64,000 nt of DNA from Ancylostoma caninum (Eukaryota; Nematoda; Chromadorea; Rhabditida; Ancylostomatidae): the NCBI GenBank assembly GCA_037903475.1, contig JBAJFG010000287.1, positions 248,001 to 312,000 of the forward strand, given 5' to 3'. The translations under genes and the position numbers were made by a program. Shown one piece after another: positions 12,870-23,396 of the stretch; within the stretch, counting starts at the first letter, position 1; the number at the start of each line of letters is the position of its first letter. The notes beneath the pieces were generated by a model. The model searched no databases and was not told the DNA's origin. It saw only the letters and a list, made by a program, of their open reading frames with translations.

Positions 12870-12936
12870 CTTCGTAGGCATACTGTGAGAATTCTTTTCG
12901 AGAATCCTCGAAAAGAATCCTAGTATGCCTATGAAG
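12870..12936. repeat. Imperfect 30-bp hairpin with 4-nt loop
   Basis: The left arm, cttcgtaggcatactgtgag followed by aattcttttcgag, pairs with ctcgaaaagaatcctagtat followed by gcctatgaag, with a few internal mismatches. The mismatched stem with a tight loop could suggest a small-RNA precursor, but a foldback-element remnant is equally likely. Confidence 0.6.
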
Positions 12937-13609
12937 TCTAAACATCTGATAGAAAGGTTCTTGAAGAGTTAGGAGGCGAGCACTTGAACACAACTACTAA
13001 CAGCTCTTCCTTTATTCTAGTTCCAAGATTTTCAAAATAAATTATTGTGATTAGGTAATAATGGTTGTAACATAAGTTTCCACTGTTTTCGCATAGATAT
13101 TTTCAAAGGCTTCTAATGAGTAAATACCGACTAAATTTCGCGCAGGTCTAGATACTTTTTTTTTGAAGCGCATGACCCCACGAACATTCTCGAATGTGAG
13201 ACCTATGTATTTTTGCTTATTTTGAAAATCTGATCAACTTCGGAGTGATCCCTTTAAGAATGCAAATTCGGTAACTGCACTTGCACGGATAATAATTCTA
13301 CCATAACGTTGCACGAAACTAACCAAGTGGAGTAATCTTAAGACCATTCTTATACTCCCTGGTATTTTCTCTCCCCATTTATTGTCGAGCGGTCTCAGGC
13401 ACAGGCACCAAACTTAATAAAACCCAAATTTTTGATTGTGCCGTTTTTCTCCGAAGTTGAAGCGAATTAAAGTGGGATTCCTTCCACTGTGGCTGCAGAC
13501 ATCAACCGTTTGCTGACACCAATTGATGGAATTTCGAGACAAGTTCCAAGCGCTCTGTGCAAATCACACCATTTTGCCACACCGCGGAGGGAGCTTTAAT
13601 TTTGTTGGT

Positions 13610-13637
13610 CGAACTCTTCGGAAAACCGAAGAGTTCG
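13610..13637. repeat. Perfect 12-bp stem with AAAA loop
   Basis: cgaactcttcgg, loop aaaa, ccgaagagttcg. It is short but exact. There is no T-tract directly after it and no neighbouring gene, so no function is assigned. Confidence 0.6.
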
Positions 13638-15852
13638 TAGAGGAATTTCCAACTGCGCATTATGTAGCATAAATCTAACCCTGACCAAGCGCGGGTTATC
13701 AGATCACAAGATTATCTACTGAGCGAGAACCAATTTGCCAAAGTCAGGGACCTCTACTACAGCCCGACTCAGTTCTTTGCCTCACAGTCCAATGATTTTT
13801 GGAGCAGGGGAGTCGAGCTCCTGCAGTAAAAACGGCACAAGACTAGCGACAGTTGTGGTCCATACTTCGATTGGTACCAATAGTTATATGTTTTTATACA
13901 AATTTTTTCATCGAAAATTTCAAAACAGCGGGAATTTATGTTACAACCTAGAACCTTGAGAGGCCCTCTCATCTCCGCACTATATAGTCAGTGAGAGGAG
14001 TTTAGCAGTAGGCGAAGGCTGTTAACAGTCTTGGCCTGGCCAATGTTCCGACGTCGTCGCCTTTGCCAGAGTCCGGCAAGCCACAAGGTCTATTCCTTGA
14101 ACACTTCAACTTTCGTCAGCACTCACTCAGTATAATAAGAGTTGCTCACAAGGGAGGGATACTTGGTCAATGTGACCATTACGAGGTGTATACTGTCTTA
14201 CGCAGCTTGCGACGCTGATTTCAAATCGGCCAACCTGCATGATGGGTTATGCCCACTTGCCGACACATGTACAAGCCTTAAGATTGGTGTAGGAACAGAC
14301 CTTATATTGCAAAGATGAGTCTCTCTCTCTTCAGACAGGCACACAATTTCGACATCTTCCGAAGAGTAATACACACAGCCTAGAACATTGGAGTTTGTCG
14401 AATTGAGGACAACCAATGGAGAAGGGGAAATCTCGCAGCCGCAATGTTCACAGTGCCTAAAACGCGCAAACTTCATCGTAGAGAGCACATTGGCCGATTT
14501 TAATATGCATTTGAAATCAGCCACACTGACCAAGTATCCTCTCCTTGTCAAAACAGCTCCAAACACACGGAGACACATTAGCACTACTCCTTGTTGGCCA
14601 GAATTCCGAGGGAATATCCGAATACCGTGATCTATAGATATGCAACTAAAAGTGAGTTGGGCTAAACGTAATTTATGTGAACTTCGTAGGACAAAACCCT
14701 CAATATCTCTGGAATCGATAGGGGAAGGATACCAGGTGCCCACATCATTTTAAAATGGGGTATGCCTCATAAAATGAAGTCGTCGACGTTGGTCTAGAAT
14801 CCGTTCTCCATTTCTGCCAAGCGCCATTACGAAAAATGTTGTCCGTACAGTATTTAGGTATAATGTCCACATTCACATTCCGCAGCCCTAAAAAATGGGC
14901 GGCCGTACGAAAGAGATAGAGAGTCCGTGGTCAGCATCCTAGACAACTCCAACGTATAAATTATCAGCGAAAAAAGCATGACTGCGAGTGAAGATCAACT
15001 CCTTTAGAAAGGAACGTCTGTAGCTTCTTTTCGCAGTGGTGTTAAATAGAAGCGGAGAGCGGGTAAGAGATGAGCGTTGTAGAACCCGTATTATGAATCA
15101 CAGCCCATTTTCGACAGGTATCTGGTATCCTTTTAAGAGTCGATTCTTCGTTTCAGCCGACTGTGATTATTTGGACAGCTGATAGCGTGCGCTAGTCATG
15201 TTGATAACGATTGCCTTGTGAGCCGAGATCAAAGCTGGGAGTCATCCTGTAGATCTTATACGGAGACTACGAGGATGACTTTTGCAAAGATCACAGGTAC
15301 AAGTCATATACCCTAAGGACTCATGAACCCCCTTCTTGGAAGTCATTTCTAATAGTGCGTGGGCGAGAGACCAAATTGTTAATAACTGCTTGTAGGCACC
15401 CTTCCACCCCGACCTGAAACCCCATCTGTGTGATGTGTGATGTGACCTATGTGATAGTGTACGAAGAATAAGTAGGCATTGTAAAAGCGAGGTTCCTTCC
15501 GAAAAGCAGGTTTGGATCTTAAGAAAAAACAAATAGTTCATGCTGGGCTAGATTCAAAATTAAGAGGCTAAAAATGACTATTTTGAAATTGTGATGGTAG
15601 TGAGGAAGTAAAGATAGACAAATGTAAAACTTACCCATTTCACGGAACACCTTAATAAAATTCTACTCCATTTAGAAGAATCATTTTTTTTTTGACATGC
15701 GAAGAATAGGATGCTTCACAGACGATCTGTTCAAATTGATTTGTTTAAATTGAAATAAAATCAGTAGTCATCGTGCTTTGCGTCTGCAGAATTCCCCTTG
15801 AATTACCGTCCAAAAAGCTGACAGCTTTGGATAAGAAGTAAGGTTGAGCCAG
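13638..15852. other. Unassigned stretch with one long minus-strand open frame
   Basis: On the minus strand an uninterrupted frame runs from 14,743 to 14,198 (181 codons, beginning MGTWYPSPIDSRDIEGFVLR, with a CEHCGCEIS cysteine cluster). No splice sites, leader acceptor or known domain support it, and the opposite strand is also partly open. It could be a fragment of a repeat-derived ORF. Nothing else in the stretch is recognisable. Confidence 0.3.
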
Positions 15853-15984
15853 ATGTCCGTTAAGCGCAAGGCGAATTATCGTAATGACAAGTCCACCGAG
15901 TCTTAGCATTGCTCAATTTTATCATTTTTGGAATGTTACTGATTTTCAGGTTTGAATGGTACCGTTGGAGAACTTCACTGGAAC
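15853..15984 (+). CDS. Possible first two exons of an unrecognised gene
   Basis: An ATG at 15,853 directly follows an acceptor-like ttgagccag, as expected for a trans-spliced nematode start. Exon 15,853-15,880 joins across a 69-nt intron (acceptor gattttcag) to 15,950-15,984, which ends at a gtaagt donor. The phases match and give MSVKRKANYRLNGTVGELHW plus N. I do not recognise it and did not find a secure next exon. Candidate later exons lie at 19,458-19,648 and near 22,756. Confidence 0.33.
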
Positions 15985-16596
15985 GTAAGTGACAAAATGT
16001 TTTGGAATATACCCATCGGAGTGAATTTCAAAGAGTTATTCATCATTCCTCCCTGATTGACTCCATGCTAAATTCATACTGAAGTGGCTGTGTTCGCATA
16101 TATTCCCAGAGGTTATACGAGATCCGCATCTCGTAAAACACCTCAACGTGAAGTAGCGTCTGATTCTTGAATCTCTTCGATATCGCAGAAAATCCGCAAA
16201 TTAAGGAATTACAGTAATTTTTTTTTTTGAATGTAGATTTTGTTCCTACCGGAAAATACCGACGCCATACTCAAAAGTGTGAGCATCTTTTTGCATAATT
16301 TCATTCAGGTGCAAAATGGATCATTGATTGATGCATGTGAAAACAGGCGAGCCTGAAACTGTAGATTAACAGCTAAGAGGGACGCTAAGTAGCATTCGAC
16401 ATGCATAATTATAGCTGGCAACTTGCCTGGGAACATTTTCTGATTATTGTGTGCGTTTCACTGCCTAACACACTGTGTATAACTTAGTTAGGAATTGCTG
16501 CAGCGTGACCATCTGGGCGCCTCTGGAATCCTAAGGTGAAAATTTTAGAATCATAAAATTGTATAAAAGTAGGTGGTCCAAAACTGTTATATAGCA

Positions 16597-16860
16597 GTGG
16601 CGGATGCAGAAATGCCCTGCCATGGAGGAACCAGGGTCTCCGCCAGCTTAGGGACTTGTACGGGAAAATTAATAGAAATATTGATAGTATTGATAATATT
16701 AATGTTGAGTGATCGGAAGTAAATATAAAATGTAGTTATGAAAATAAGCAGTTAAAAATCAAAGCCAATGTATAGTCTTTAGTTCTTTCACAAAGTATTT
16801 AAAAAAAATTGGCAACTCATTCTCGTAGAGGAAGAGGACGGCGGTTACGTCCTACTTTTT
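16597..16860. mobile_element. hAT-like MITE, diverged copy
   Basis: Starts cagtggcggatgcagaaatg, followed by agggtctccgccagcttagg and an AT-rich core with repeated attgatagtattgataatat. It ends near attggcaactcattctcgta. The right terminal repeat is not clear. Confidence 0.6.
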
Positions 16861-17826
16861 TTTATGAGCATTGATGGAGAGGTACGCTGAACTTTTGGAA
16901 AAGTACACCCAGAATATCCGAGCGACTCTGAGGGAGCATGGTGACCTTTGGTCGTTTCCTTCTCAACCTCGAATAGCTAAATAACGCTCCACTTTCGCAT
17001 GGGATTTTCTCGAGCATAAGGAGCAAATAAAATTATTATTTTATGTACTGATGAAATATGCTCTTTGCCTAATTTTAACGATTCAGTATCAACAAATTCA
17101 ATGGATTTCTCAAGCCATGATAGGGCGTCCGGCAAATCTTGAAGGTTGAGACCCCATCAGAAATTGTTTCCGAAATCTACACAGTAATAATATCGGTCTG
17201 AGCTGCCAAGAACGATGGTGTATTGAACGCCTTTAAATTGTCCGCAACCCAATTCTTTTGAGTGTCTCTTCGACAGGAGTGGGTGAGGATTCCCCCGTGT
17301 GTGCGAGATGACTTAGTTCTCATCAGAAATCAGTTATACTTCTTGTGTGGTTTTTGACGTGGTGAGACGAGCTCTCTACCTTTGTTAGGCACAGACTATT
17401 GGGACAATCCACAACTGGCACGGCTGCCTTAGAACTGGTTTTTGAGCATTTGGGTGTGTGTCCCAAGGTCTATCAGCTTTCAAGGCGTCAGCATGGAGAT
17501 CCTGAGCTTGTTAATCTCTCGGCATGGAAAATAGGTTGCAACTCTACCTACATTATGTAGTGGGTGAACTACCTACATTATGTAGTGGGTGAAATTCACC
17601 AGTAGGTGATTTTCAGATTCAGTGAGTTCTACGACAGAAGCCAACGAAAAAGCAGCTCATGTCATTAGTAAGACCATCTGTACATCTTTTGCACCGATTT
17701 CGACCACAGGATCACCGAGTCTAATGTAGAATTTACATGAACACCTTTGGTCGCGCTCAGCTTATCCATTAGCTCAAACATCTCTACTGTGACTCGTTAC
17801 TGGATGGTTTTTTAATATCTCCAAAC
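16861..17826. other. Unassigned, with a 25-bp tandem duplication
   Basis: No gene seen. At 17,545-17,593 a 25-bp unit is present twice in tandem; each copy contains tacctacattatgtagtggg and the palindrome ctacattatgtag. Confidence 0.45.
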
Positions 17827-18104
17827 CAGTGGCGGACGCAGAAAGTGGGCGGGAGGGGGGGCGTGGGAAGAAAAGTGGGGTCTCCGTCGTTTTGGGGACC
17901 CAGACGGAAAATAAATTTAATAATAATATTAATTATAATAATAAACAATAAATAAAAAATATATTAAAAATAATAATAATAATAAACAATTAAAAATAAA
18001 CTAACACAAGATTTTTATTTGTATTGTAAAGTAATTTCGAAAATTTGGCGACCCATTCTCGGGGGGGGCGCCCCCCCCCCCCGCCCCCCCTGCGTCCGCC
18101 ACTG
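17827..18104. mobile_element. Complete hAT-like MITE with 8-bp target duplication
   Basis: The left end is cagtggcggacgcagaaa and the right end is ctgcgtccgccactg, an exact 15-bp terminal inverted repeat starting CAGTG. The 8 bp ctccaaac lie immediately outside both ends, as expected for hAT target-site duplication. The interior holds a G-tract, ggtctccgtcgttttgggga, an AT-rich core and a C-tract. It has no transposase and is the reference copy for this family in the window. Confidence 0.85.
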
Positions 18105-18174
18105 CTCCAAACAATGATAACTAACGTGCTTACGTAGCATATGCGTTTTTCCTTCTATTGCAGTTTAGTAGAAC

Positions 18175-18262
18175 ATCTCTTCCTCTTTCTTTCCTTCTTC
18201 CTCTTTCTCTTTCTTTTTCTCTTTCTTTCTTTCTTTCTCTCTCTCTCTCTCTTTCTCTCCCT
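18175..18262. repeat. Pyrimidine microsatellite (CTTT/CT)n
   Basis: Long run of ttcctctttctttccttctt followed by tttctttctttctctctctc. An open frame through it is low complexity and not a gene. Confidence 0.8.
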
Positions 18263-18365
18263 CTGAATTTGCTTATGTGCTCTGTGCAATGCTTTGAAGG
18301 AGGCCCTTCACAAAAAGCATTCTATCCTTTCATGCGAATCTGTTGCCAATTCATCCATTAGGGAT

Positions 18366-18450
18366 GAAACGCTTGGTTGGCCTGGGCGAGGATCGATCCA
18401 TCGACAGTGTGCACGGCAACGGGCGCTTCACGCCATTGCGCCACAAGCAC
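18366..18450 (-). repeat. tRNA-derived sequence (SINE or tRNA-like relic)
   Basis: Read on the minus strand, a tggcgcaatgg block matches a polymerase III A box. About 45 bases later ggatcgatcc resembles a B box. The ends do not form a convincing acceptor stem, so I call a tRNA-derived repeat rather than a tRNA gene. The following ggccaaccaagcgtttcatc looks like a SINE body. Confidence 0.45.
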
Positions 18451-19158
18451 CTCTCATCATCGTAGGGATGGAGGGATAGATCTACTGAATCTGCTTCATG
18501 TCTGCCCATCTACCGGCAAGCACTGCGAAGGTTGAATGACAGTTTTTCTAGTAACTTGCGAGCGGAGTGCAATGCCAAGCACTATGCCGGCATTAGGGGA
18601 CGTTGAAGAGGGTCCGGCTAAAATGAACGATGAGTTGAGATGCCTAGCTACCGTCGTTAGCTGCGTTGGAACTATGCACAGATATTCGGCTTTCTTCTTA
18701 GCCTGCTCGGATCATCAGCTTCTAGAGGCTTCAGGACAATTTAAAGATTTGAATTCGGAAGTACAGCTCCCAATATCCTGATGATGAGTCATACGAAAGC
18801 TAGAAGAAGCTGTTGAATTTTGCAGCCTAAGATCGTATGAAATCACAAGCCTTAGATCGTATGAAATCAAAAATTTGAACTTGGTAGGTTTTTGATTAGG
18901 TAGAATACTGAAATGACATCTTTAATGCTTTGAGTGCGAGGGGAGGGGGAGAGCGGGATTGGATGAGGTGCGAATCAAAACCTGGATCATTGGAATTTCA
19001 AAAAAAAAATTATTTTGAAGGATTATTGAAAATAGATTGAAAATATATTATTGAAGAAAAATAAAAAAAAAGAAAGGCACAAAACAGTTTTATTGTTTTT
19101 TGGTGTTATTTTGGAATATTGCTTTCCAATTATTTGGACTTAGAATTGATATTCTTAG
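18451..19158. other. Unassigned stretch
   Basis: No supported gene. Contains an open frame at 18,536-18,781 without splice signals, and AT-rich text after 19,000. Confidence 0.4.
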
Positions 19159-19350
19159 TAAGGGCGGACGCAGAAAATAGGCGACAGGGAGGAGGGGGGG
19201 GGGGGAGAGGAAAAAGGACGGAGGAATAATGGTAAAAATATTATCCAAATGTTAAATAATTGGTAACAACTACTCAGAAAGTAATAAAAAAAAAGTAAAA
19301 AATAAAACTGCACACGGTTTTTATGTACTTGACAAACTTCATCCGCCACT
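19159..19350. mobile_element. hAT-like MITE, short copy
   Basis: Left end gtaagggcggacgcagaaa, right end catccgccact, with G-tract and AT-rich core. Flanks tattctta and tattcttt look like a diverged 8-bp target duplication. Confidence 0.55.
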
Positions 19351-19457
19351 TATTCTTTGTGATTTTATTTTTACGTCTGGGTAAGGGCAGTAAGTTCTTT
19401 CCACCCCCCCCCCTTTAGCTGCATTTTTGCACCTACCATTGATATGTATGCATTTAG

Positions 19458-19648
19458 GCTTTCATGAATACAATCTACATATTCGTTTGGACAGTACACT
19501 TTGCGCCCCACTGCATTTGTATCGGGACGAGTTGATAGGCTTATCAGCTCTTCACATCGATGAAGAGGAGGAGGATAGGCTTCCTATCACATCGCTTCAG
19601 TGCGAATGTAACTGCGGAGCTGACTGGAACGTGAAATGCACTAAGTGA
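19458..19648 (+). CDS. Possible exon, unrecognised
   Basis: An acceptor (tatgcatttag) opens a frame reading FHEYNLHIRLDSTLCAPLHL, then an acidic HIDEEEEDRL and a cysteine cluster CECNCG before a stop at 19,646. The composition looks protein-like and the other strand is less convincing. A gtaact donor within it would keep phase with a protein-like block starting near 22,756 (GMNGLFNCLVSSVVQAVKGD). All may belong to one gene upstream of the TASOR homologue. I cannot name it. Confidence 0.27.
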
Positions 19649-19734
19649 ACTTACTATACAATGAATTGGAAACTCGGATGATCGATCCATGTGTTCCAAC
19701 TTTTCATTTAGATCTGAAATTATCGATTTGTCTA

Positions 19735-20010
19735 TAGGCCATCGACATCGGCCATCGACTTTATTGATTTTCCACTGTTTTCTACAAGGATCATTGATGC
19801 CTGCTGGGCTTTTGCAATACGCTGAACACGAACATCGCAAGCATTTTGCTCGAAACGATCGATTTATCGACTTTATCCATTTTTGCACTTTTGCTCAGAG
19901 CTCCGTGAAAACATGCCTGCTGGGTTTTTCTATTGCTCTGAATGCGAATATGACAAACATCCCGAACTACAGTTTTGATGTGTTCGTGGCATCGATTTTT
20001 TTTTTCGTTT
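19735..20010. repeat. Diverged cgatttta/tatcgactttat repeat
   Basis: Two tandem-like units contain tacgctgaacacgaacatcg, gatcgatttatcgactttat and a block like gctccgtgaaaacatgcctg. They belong to the same broad repeat family as the 3.2- and 32.2-kb arrays. Confidence 0.5.
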
Positions 20011-20687
20011 TTTGCTAGAACACTATCGAAATATAGAGGACTCCAAGCGGACATGGGCGAGGGGCGGGACGGCGGCGTGAGTCTGTTGGGCGGAGACACA
20101 GGCGCTCTGCATGCTGGCTGTGTTTGTCTGCTTCTACCAGTAGCAGAGAACTTGAGTGCCACGCCGCGCCGTGATACCCAGCCCTTGCACACGGCCGTTT
20201 ACAGTTCGAAGTATGCCTATTAGGAAGCGGTTTAATGACAAAGTAGGTCGAGGAGGGTCTGCATAAAATTGCGAGTGGCTGGAGAGATAGAAGGTACAGT
20301 CTATTAGCTCACAGAGGGCGCCTTATCCGACTTCGTCTGCAAAACGACCTCATCATTTTTTCGGTTGACTGATCTATTTTTGCACTTTTTCGATATGCAT
20401 ATGCTGTGATTCCTTCCATTCTTATGTTTCCCTACTGCCGTTCGCTAAAATATCTTTCCAGACGCATTCTGCGGGCAAAGTCGTAATTGCAGACAAAGTC
20501 GGATCAGGCACCCTCTGAGAGCTAATAGGCCATAAATAGATTAGCGCAAGTAGTGGAATTCGAAGAGTATTAGGATAGCGTTTTTAGGTAACTTTTCGAA
20601 GAAGTTGACTTGGTTTAGACCATTATAGGGTAAGAAGACCCTGTCTTAAGGAATACATTCCAAGATTGATTCAGCAGTAAGTTGCTA

Positions 20688-21320
20688 CAGGGGACGTCAA
20701 TCACGATCAGTATTCCCGCGGAATGGCGCGCCGCACCACCCACGCGGCGCGGCGGGCTGGCTGGTTGGTGCGGCCGGTGAATGTTGCCGGAATTTTCTGC
20801 TTTTCTTTAGTTTCTGCGACAATTTCAGTCATTTGGAATGGCGTGCATATACACTCGCACTCTTCTTCGGATGTTCCTGGGTTGAGTTGAACTTTCACAA
20901 ACTTCTACCTGATTCTATGCACGATGCAATGTGCATTCTGTATCGAAGTTCTTCACACGATTGACCTAAAAATCATCGTGGGTAAGAGAAAGTTATTCAT
21001 CAACCACAGTGAAGACCGCAAGTTACGCGACAGTAGCTACAACAGCTTTTTAATAAGCAATGGCAAAACGCCTCTTTGTAGGAAACAAACTGCAAGACGA
21101 TATCCTCCTCAAACTCAGATATTAAGACTGAATCGGTGCCACTCTATCTCATACATTTACCAGAAAGGCCCACAAATGATTGAACTCGTCCCAGAAACTA
21201 AAGAAAAGCTGAAAATACCGACAACATCCACCAGCCGCAGCACCCAGCCAGCCCGCCGCGCCGCGTGGGTGGTGTGGCGCGCCACTCCGCGGGAGTACTG
21301 ATCGTGGTTGACGTCTCCTG
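20688..21320. mobile_element. Large-TIR MITE, copy 1 (~633 bp)
   Basis: Inverted ends begin caggggacgtcaatcacgat on the left and, as complement, caggagacgtcaaccacgat on the right. Each is followed by the same GC-rich block (cccgcggaatggcgcgccgc). Inverted similarity extends for about 150 bp. Both ends are flanked by TA, which fits a Tc1/mariner-type non-autonomous element. The open frames inside are not conserved with copy 2. Confidence 0.75.
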
Positions 21321-21620
21321 TAATTAGTTGGTTTCTAGTAAAATCTGCGGGAGATGTCTAATATAAACGCAAGGGTTTGAATTATAAAACAGCTTTATTA
21401 GACTAAGCACTCTTCTACTATGGAAGTTTAACACGAGAAAACGAATCAATCAAGATCTGACCTTTTTAATAATATGCACTGATGCTTACATGGCTACATA
21501 GACAGTATGTGGTTGATCCTGTGCTTGTATTGGGATCTTCGTCATCGTGGATCCACTCCGGACCATCCAGAGAAACTGTCCGTGTTAGCTCATGATAAAG
21601 CTACACAAATATCTATCTAA

Positions 21621-22262
21621 GGTGAAGTCAGTCACGATCGGTACTCCTGCGTAATGGCGCGCCGCACTACCTACGCGGTGCGGCGCTGGCTGGGTGCAGC
21701 GACTAGTGGGTGTTGCCGGGATTTCCAGTTTGTCTTTAGTTTCTGCGACAACTTCATTTATTTTTAATGGCGTACATAGACTCGCACTCTACTTCGGATG
21801 TTCCTGAATTTTCAGAGGTGCTTCAGCACGAACTTCTACCTGACGTCAATAACTTCGGAAAAAATACGCACAATGCAATTTCCTCACACGATTGACCTAA
21901 AAATCGTCTTAGATGCTAGGAGACCAGTCGTTAACCACAGTGAAGACCGCAAACTACGCTATGCATCAGCTTTTTAATGAGCAATGACAAAAAGCCACTT
22001 TGTAGCAAACAAACTGCTAGAGGATATCTTCCTCATGCAAGACGATTTCTTCCTCAAACTCAGATATTTGAACTGAATCGGCGCCACTCTATCTCAAACA
22101 TTATCAAGAAGGATCACGAATGGGTGAAATTGTCGCAGAAACTAGAGAAAGGCCGAAAATCCCCAGAAAATCCACCAGCCGCAGCACCCAGCCAGCCAGT
22201 CGCGCCGCGTAGGTGATGCGGCGCGTCATTCCGCCGGAGTAGTGATCATCATTGATGTCCTC
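21621..22262. mobile_element. Large-TIR MITE, copy 2 (~641 bp)
   Basis: Same orientation and organisation as copy 1, 300 bp downstream. The left end contains gaagtcagtcacgatcggta; the right end contains gatcatcattgatgtcctct. Interior blocks such as ccacagtgaagaccgcaaac are shared with copy 1. TA lies at both boundaries. Confidence 0.7.
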
Positions 22263-23354
22263 TATAAATATGTACCTACAACTGTACGGAACGCAAGGAG
22301 TCAATCAGCTGGTACGCGCATCGTTAGATGCGGCCAGTTATGCACTGTTCGGATTGAAGTCGAAGAGCATGTGGGACAGCACACAAGCATTCGTTTTTAT
22401 ATACCAACTACAAATAAGGGAAATAGTGAATATATCTATATTTACAGAGGAAATTCGTATCAGCCACCTTGCATCATAATGGACACGAAATGACGATAAT
22501 CTGCTCCATGTTATAATTATTAACCCTATCAAGCAGTATTTGCACTGTCCAATTCCATTTCTGTTCCTGGTTGTTAAGATTTTGATTCTTTGGGTGAGCA
22601 AACAACCAGCACAACATGAGAATCTGTCCATAAATTAAGTAGAGGCGATATGGAACCAATAGGACAGTTTACAATTAGGCACTACCTAAGTCTGCTCTTT
22701 GCTCTTATCCGGTCATTCCTCAATGGCAAATGGTGGTTCCGCTACCTGGTTTGAGTTTCAGATGGAATGAATGGACTCTTCAACTGCCTCGTTTCAAGTG
22801 TTGTACAGGCTGTTAAAGGGGATGATAGGAAGAATAAGAATAACACCTGCCTTGAAATGCATGTTTTTGAAGGCATCCTGCTCATTCTGTACAATTTTTC
22901 CGAATTCCGAGAGCTTTTTGATTCACAATTCTTAACAGTTTTTTTGTCATCTGTCAAGCAGTTGTGGAGGATTATCCTCAGAGCTGGAGCTTACACCTGC
23001 TGAGCGTAAAAGCTTACTCGCGGGAATATGAGGGATGTAGGAGTAAAAAGAAATCGGTTCTGATGCTGCATGGTTTTGGATCGTTGGCTGGGAGCCTGCC
23101 CGGTTGTGTTCAGTACGCCCTGGAGATCAAAACTTTGCGGCGAGAACATAGGAATGAATTCTCACATCAAGTAATTTTTGGAAGCATGTGAACTTTTACG
23201 CTCAGCACGTGTACCTTTGGAAAATCCATCTGTTTTGTAAACTTCTTTTCATTCTCATGTGCTCTTCTGTTTTTTCCTAGCTGTCATGCGTTCTTCCGCC
23301 CATAATGTTTACATAGTAGTTGTCTCATAGCATTTAAGTTGAATTGCATTTCAG
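22263..23354 (+). other. Candidate coding remnants upstream of the TASOR homologue
   Basis: Two protein-like open stretches occur. One runs 22,267-22,400 (contains LYGTQGVNQLVRASLDAASY). The other starts after the acceptor gagtttcag near 22,756 (contains CLEMHVFEGILLILYNFSEF and FRELFDSQFL) and reads on to about 23,000. Past that point all three frames stay partly open, so the exon end is unclear. This may be the 3' end of an upstream gene. I do not recognise the product. Confidence 0.27.
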
Positions 23355-23396
23355 ATTCTGATAAGGAACAATCCCATGTCATAGTGACTTTTCACC
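23355..23396 (+). promoter_or_regulatory. Probable trans-splice acceptor and 5' leader with a minimal uORF
   Basis: The acceptor ttgcatttcag ends at 23,354, 42 nt before the start codon of the TASOR homologue. The short leader contains an upstream ATG at 23,376 that is followed after one codon by TAG (ATG TCA TAG, 23,376-23,384). Trans-splicing is inferred from position and from nematode practice. Confidence 0.45.

Noticed and set aside
18158..18361. Open frame over the CT-rich tract
   Set aside because: It is translation of a microsatellite (Leu/Ser/Phe run), not a gene.
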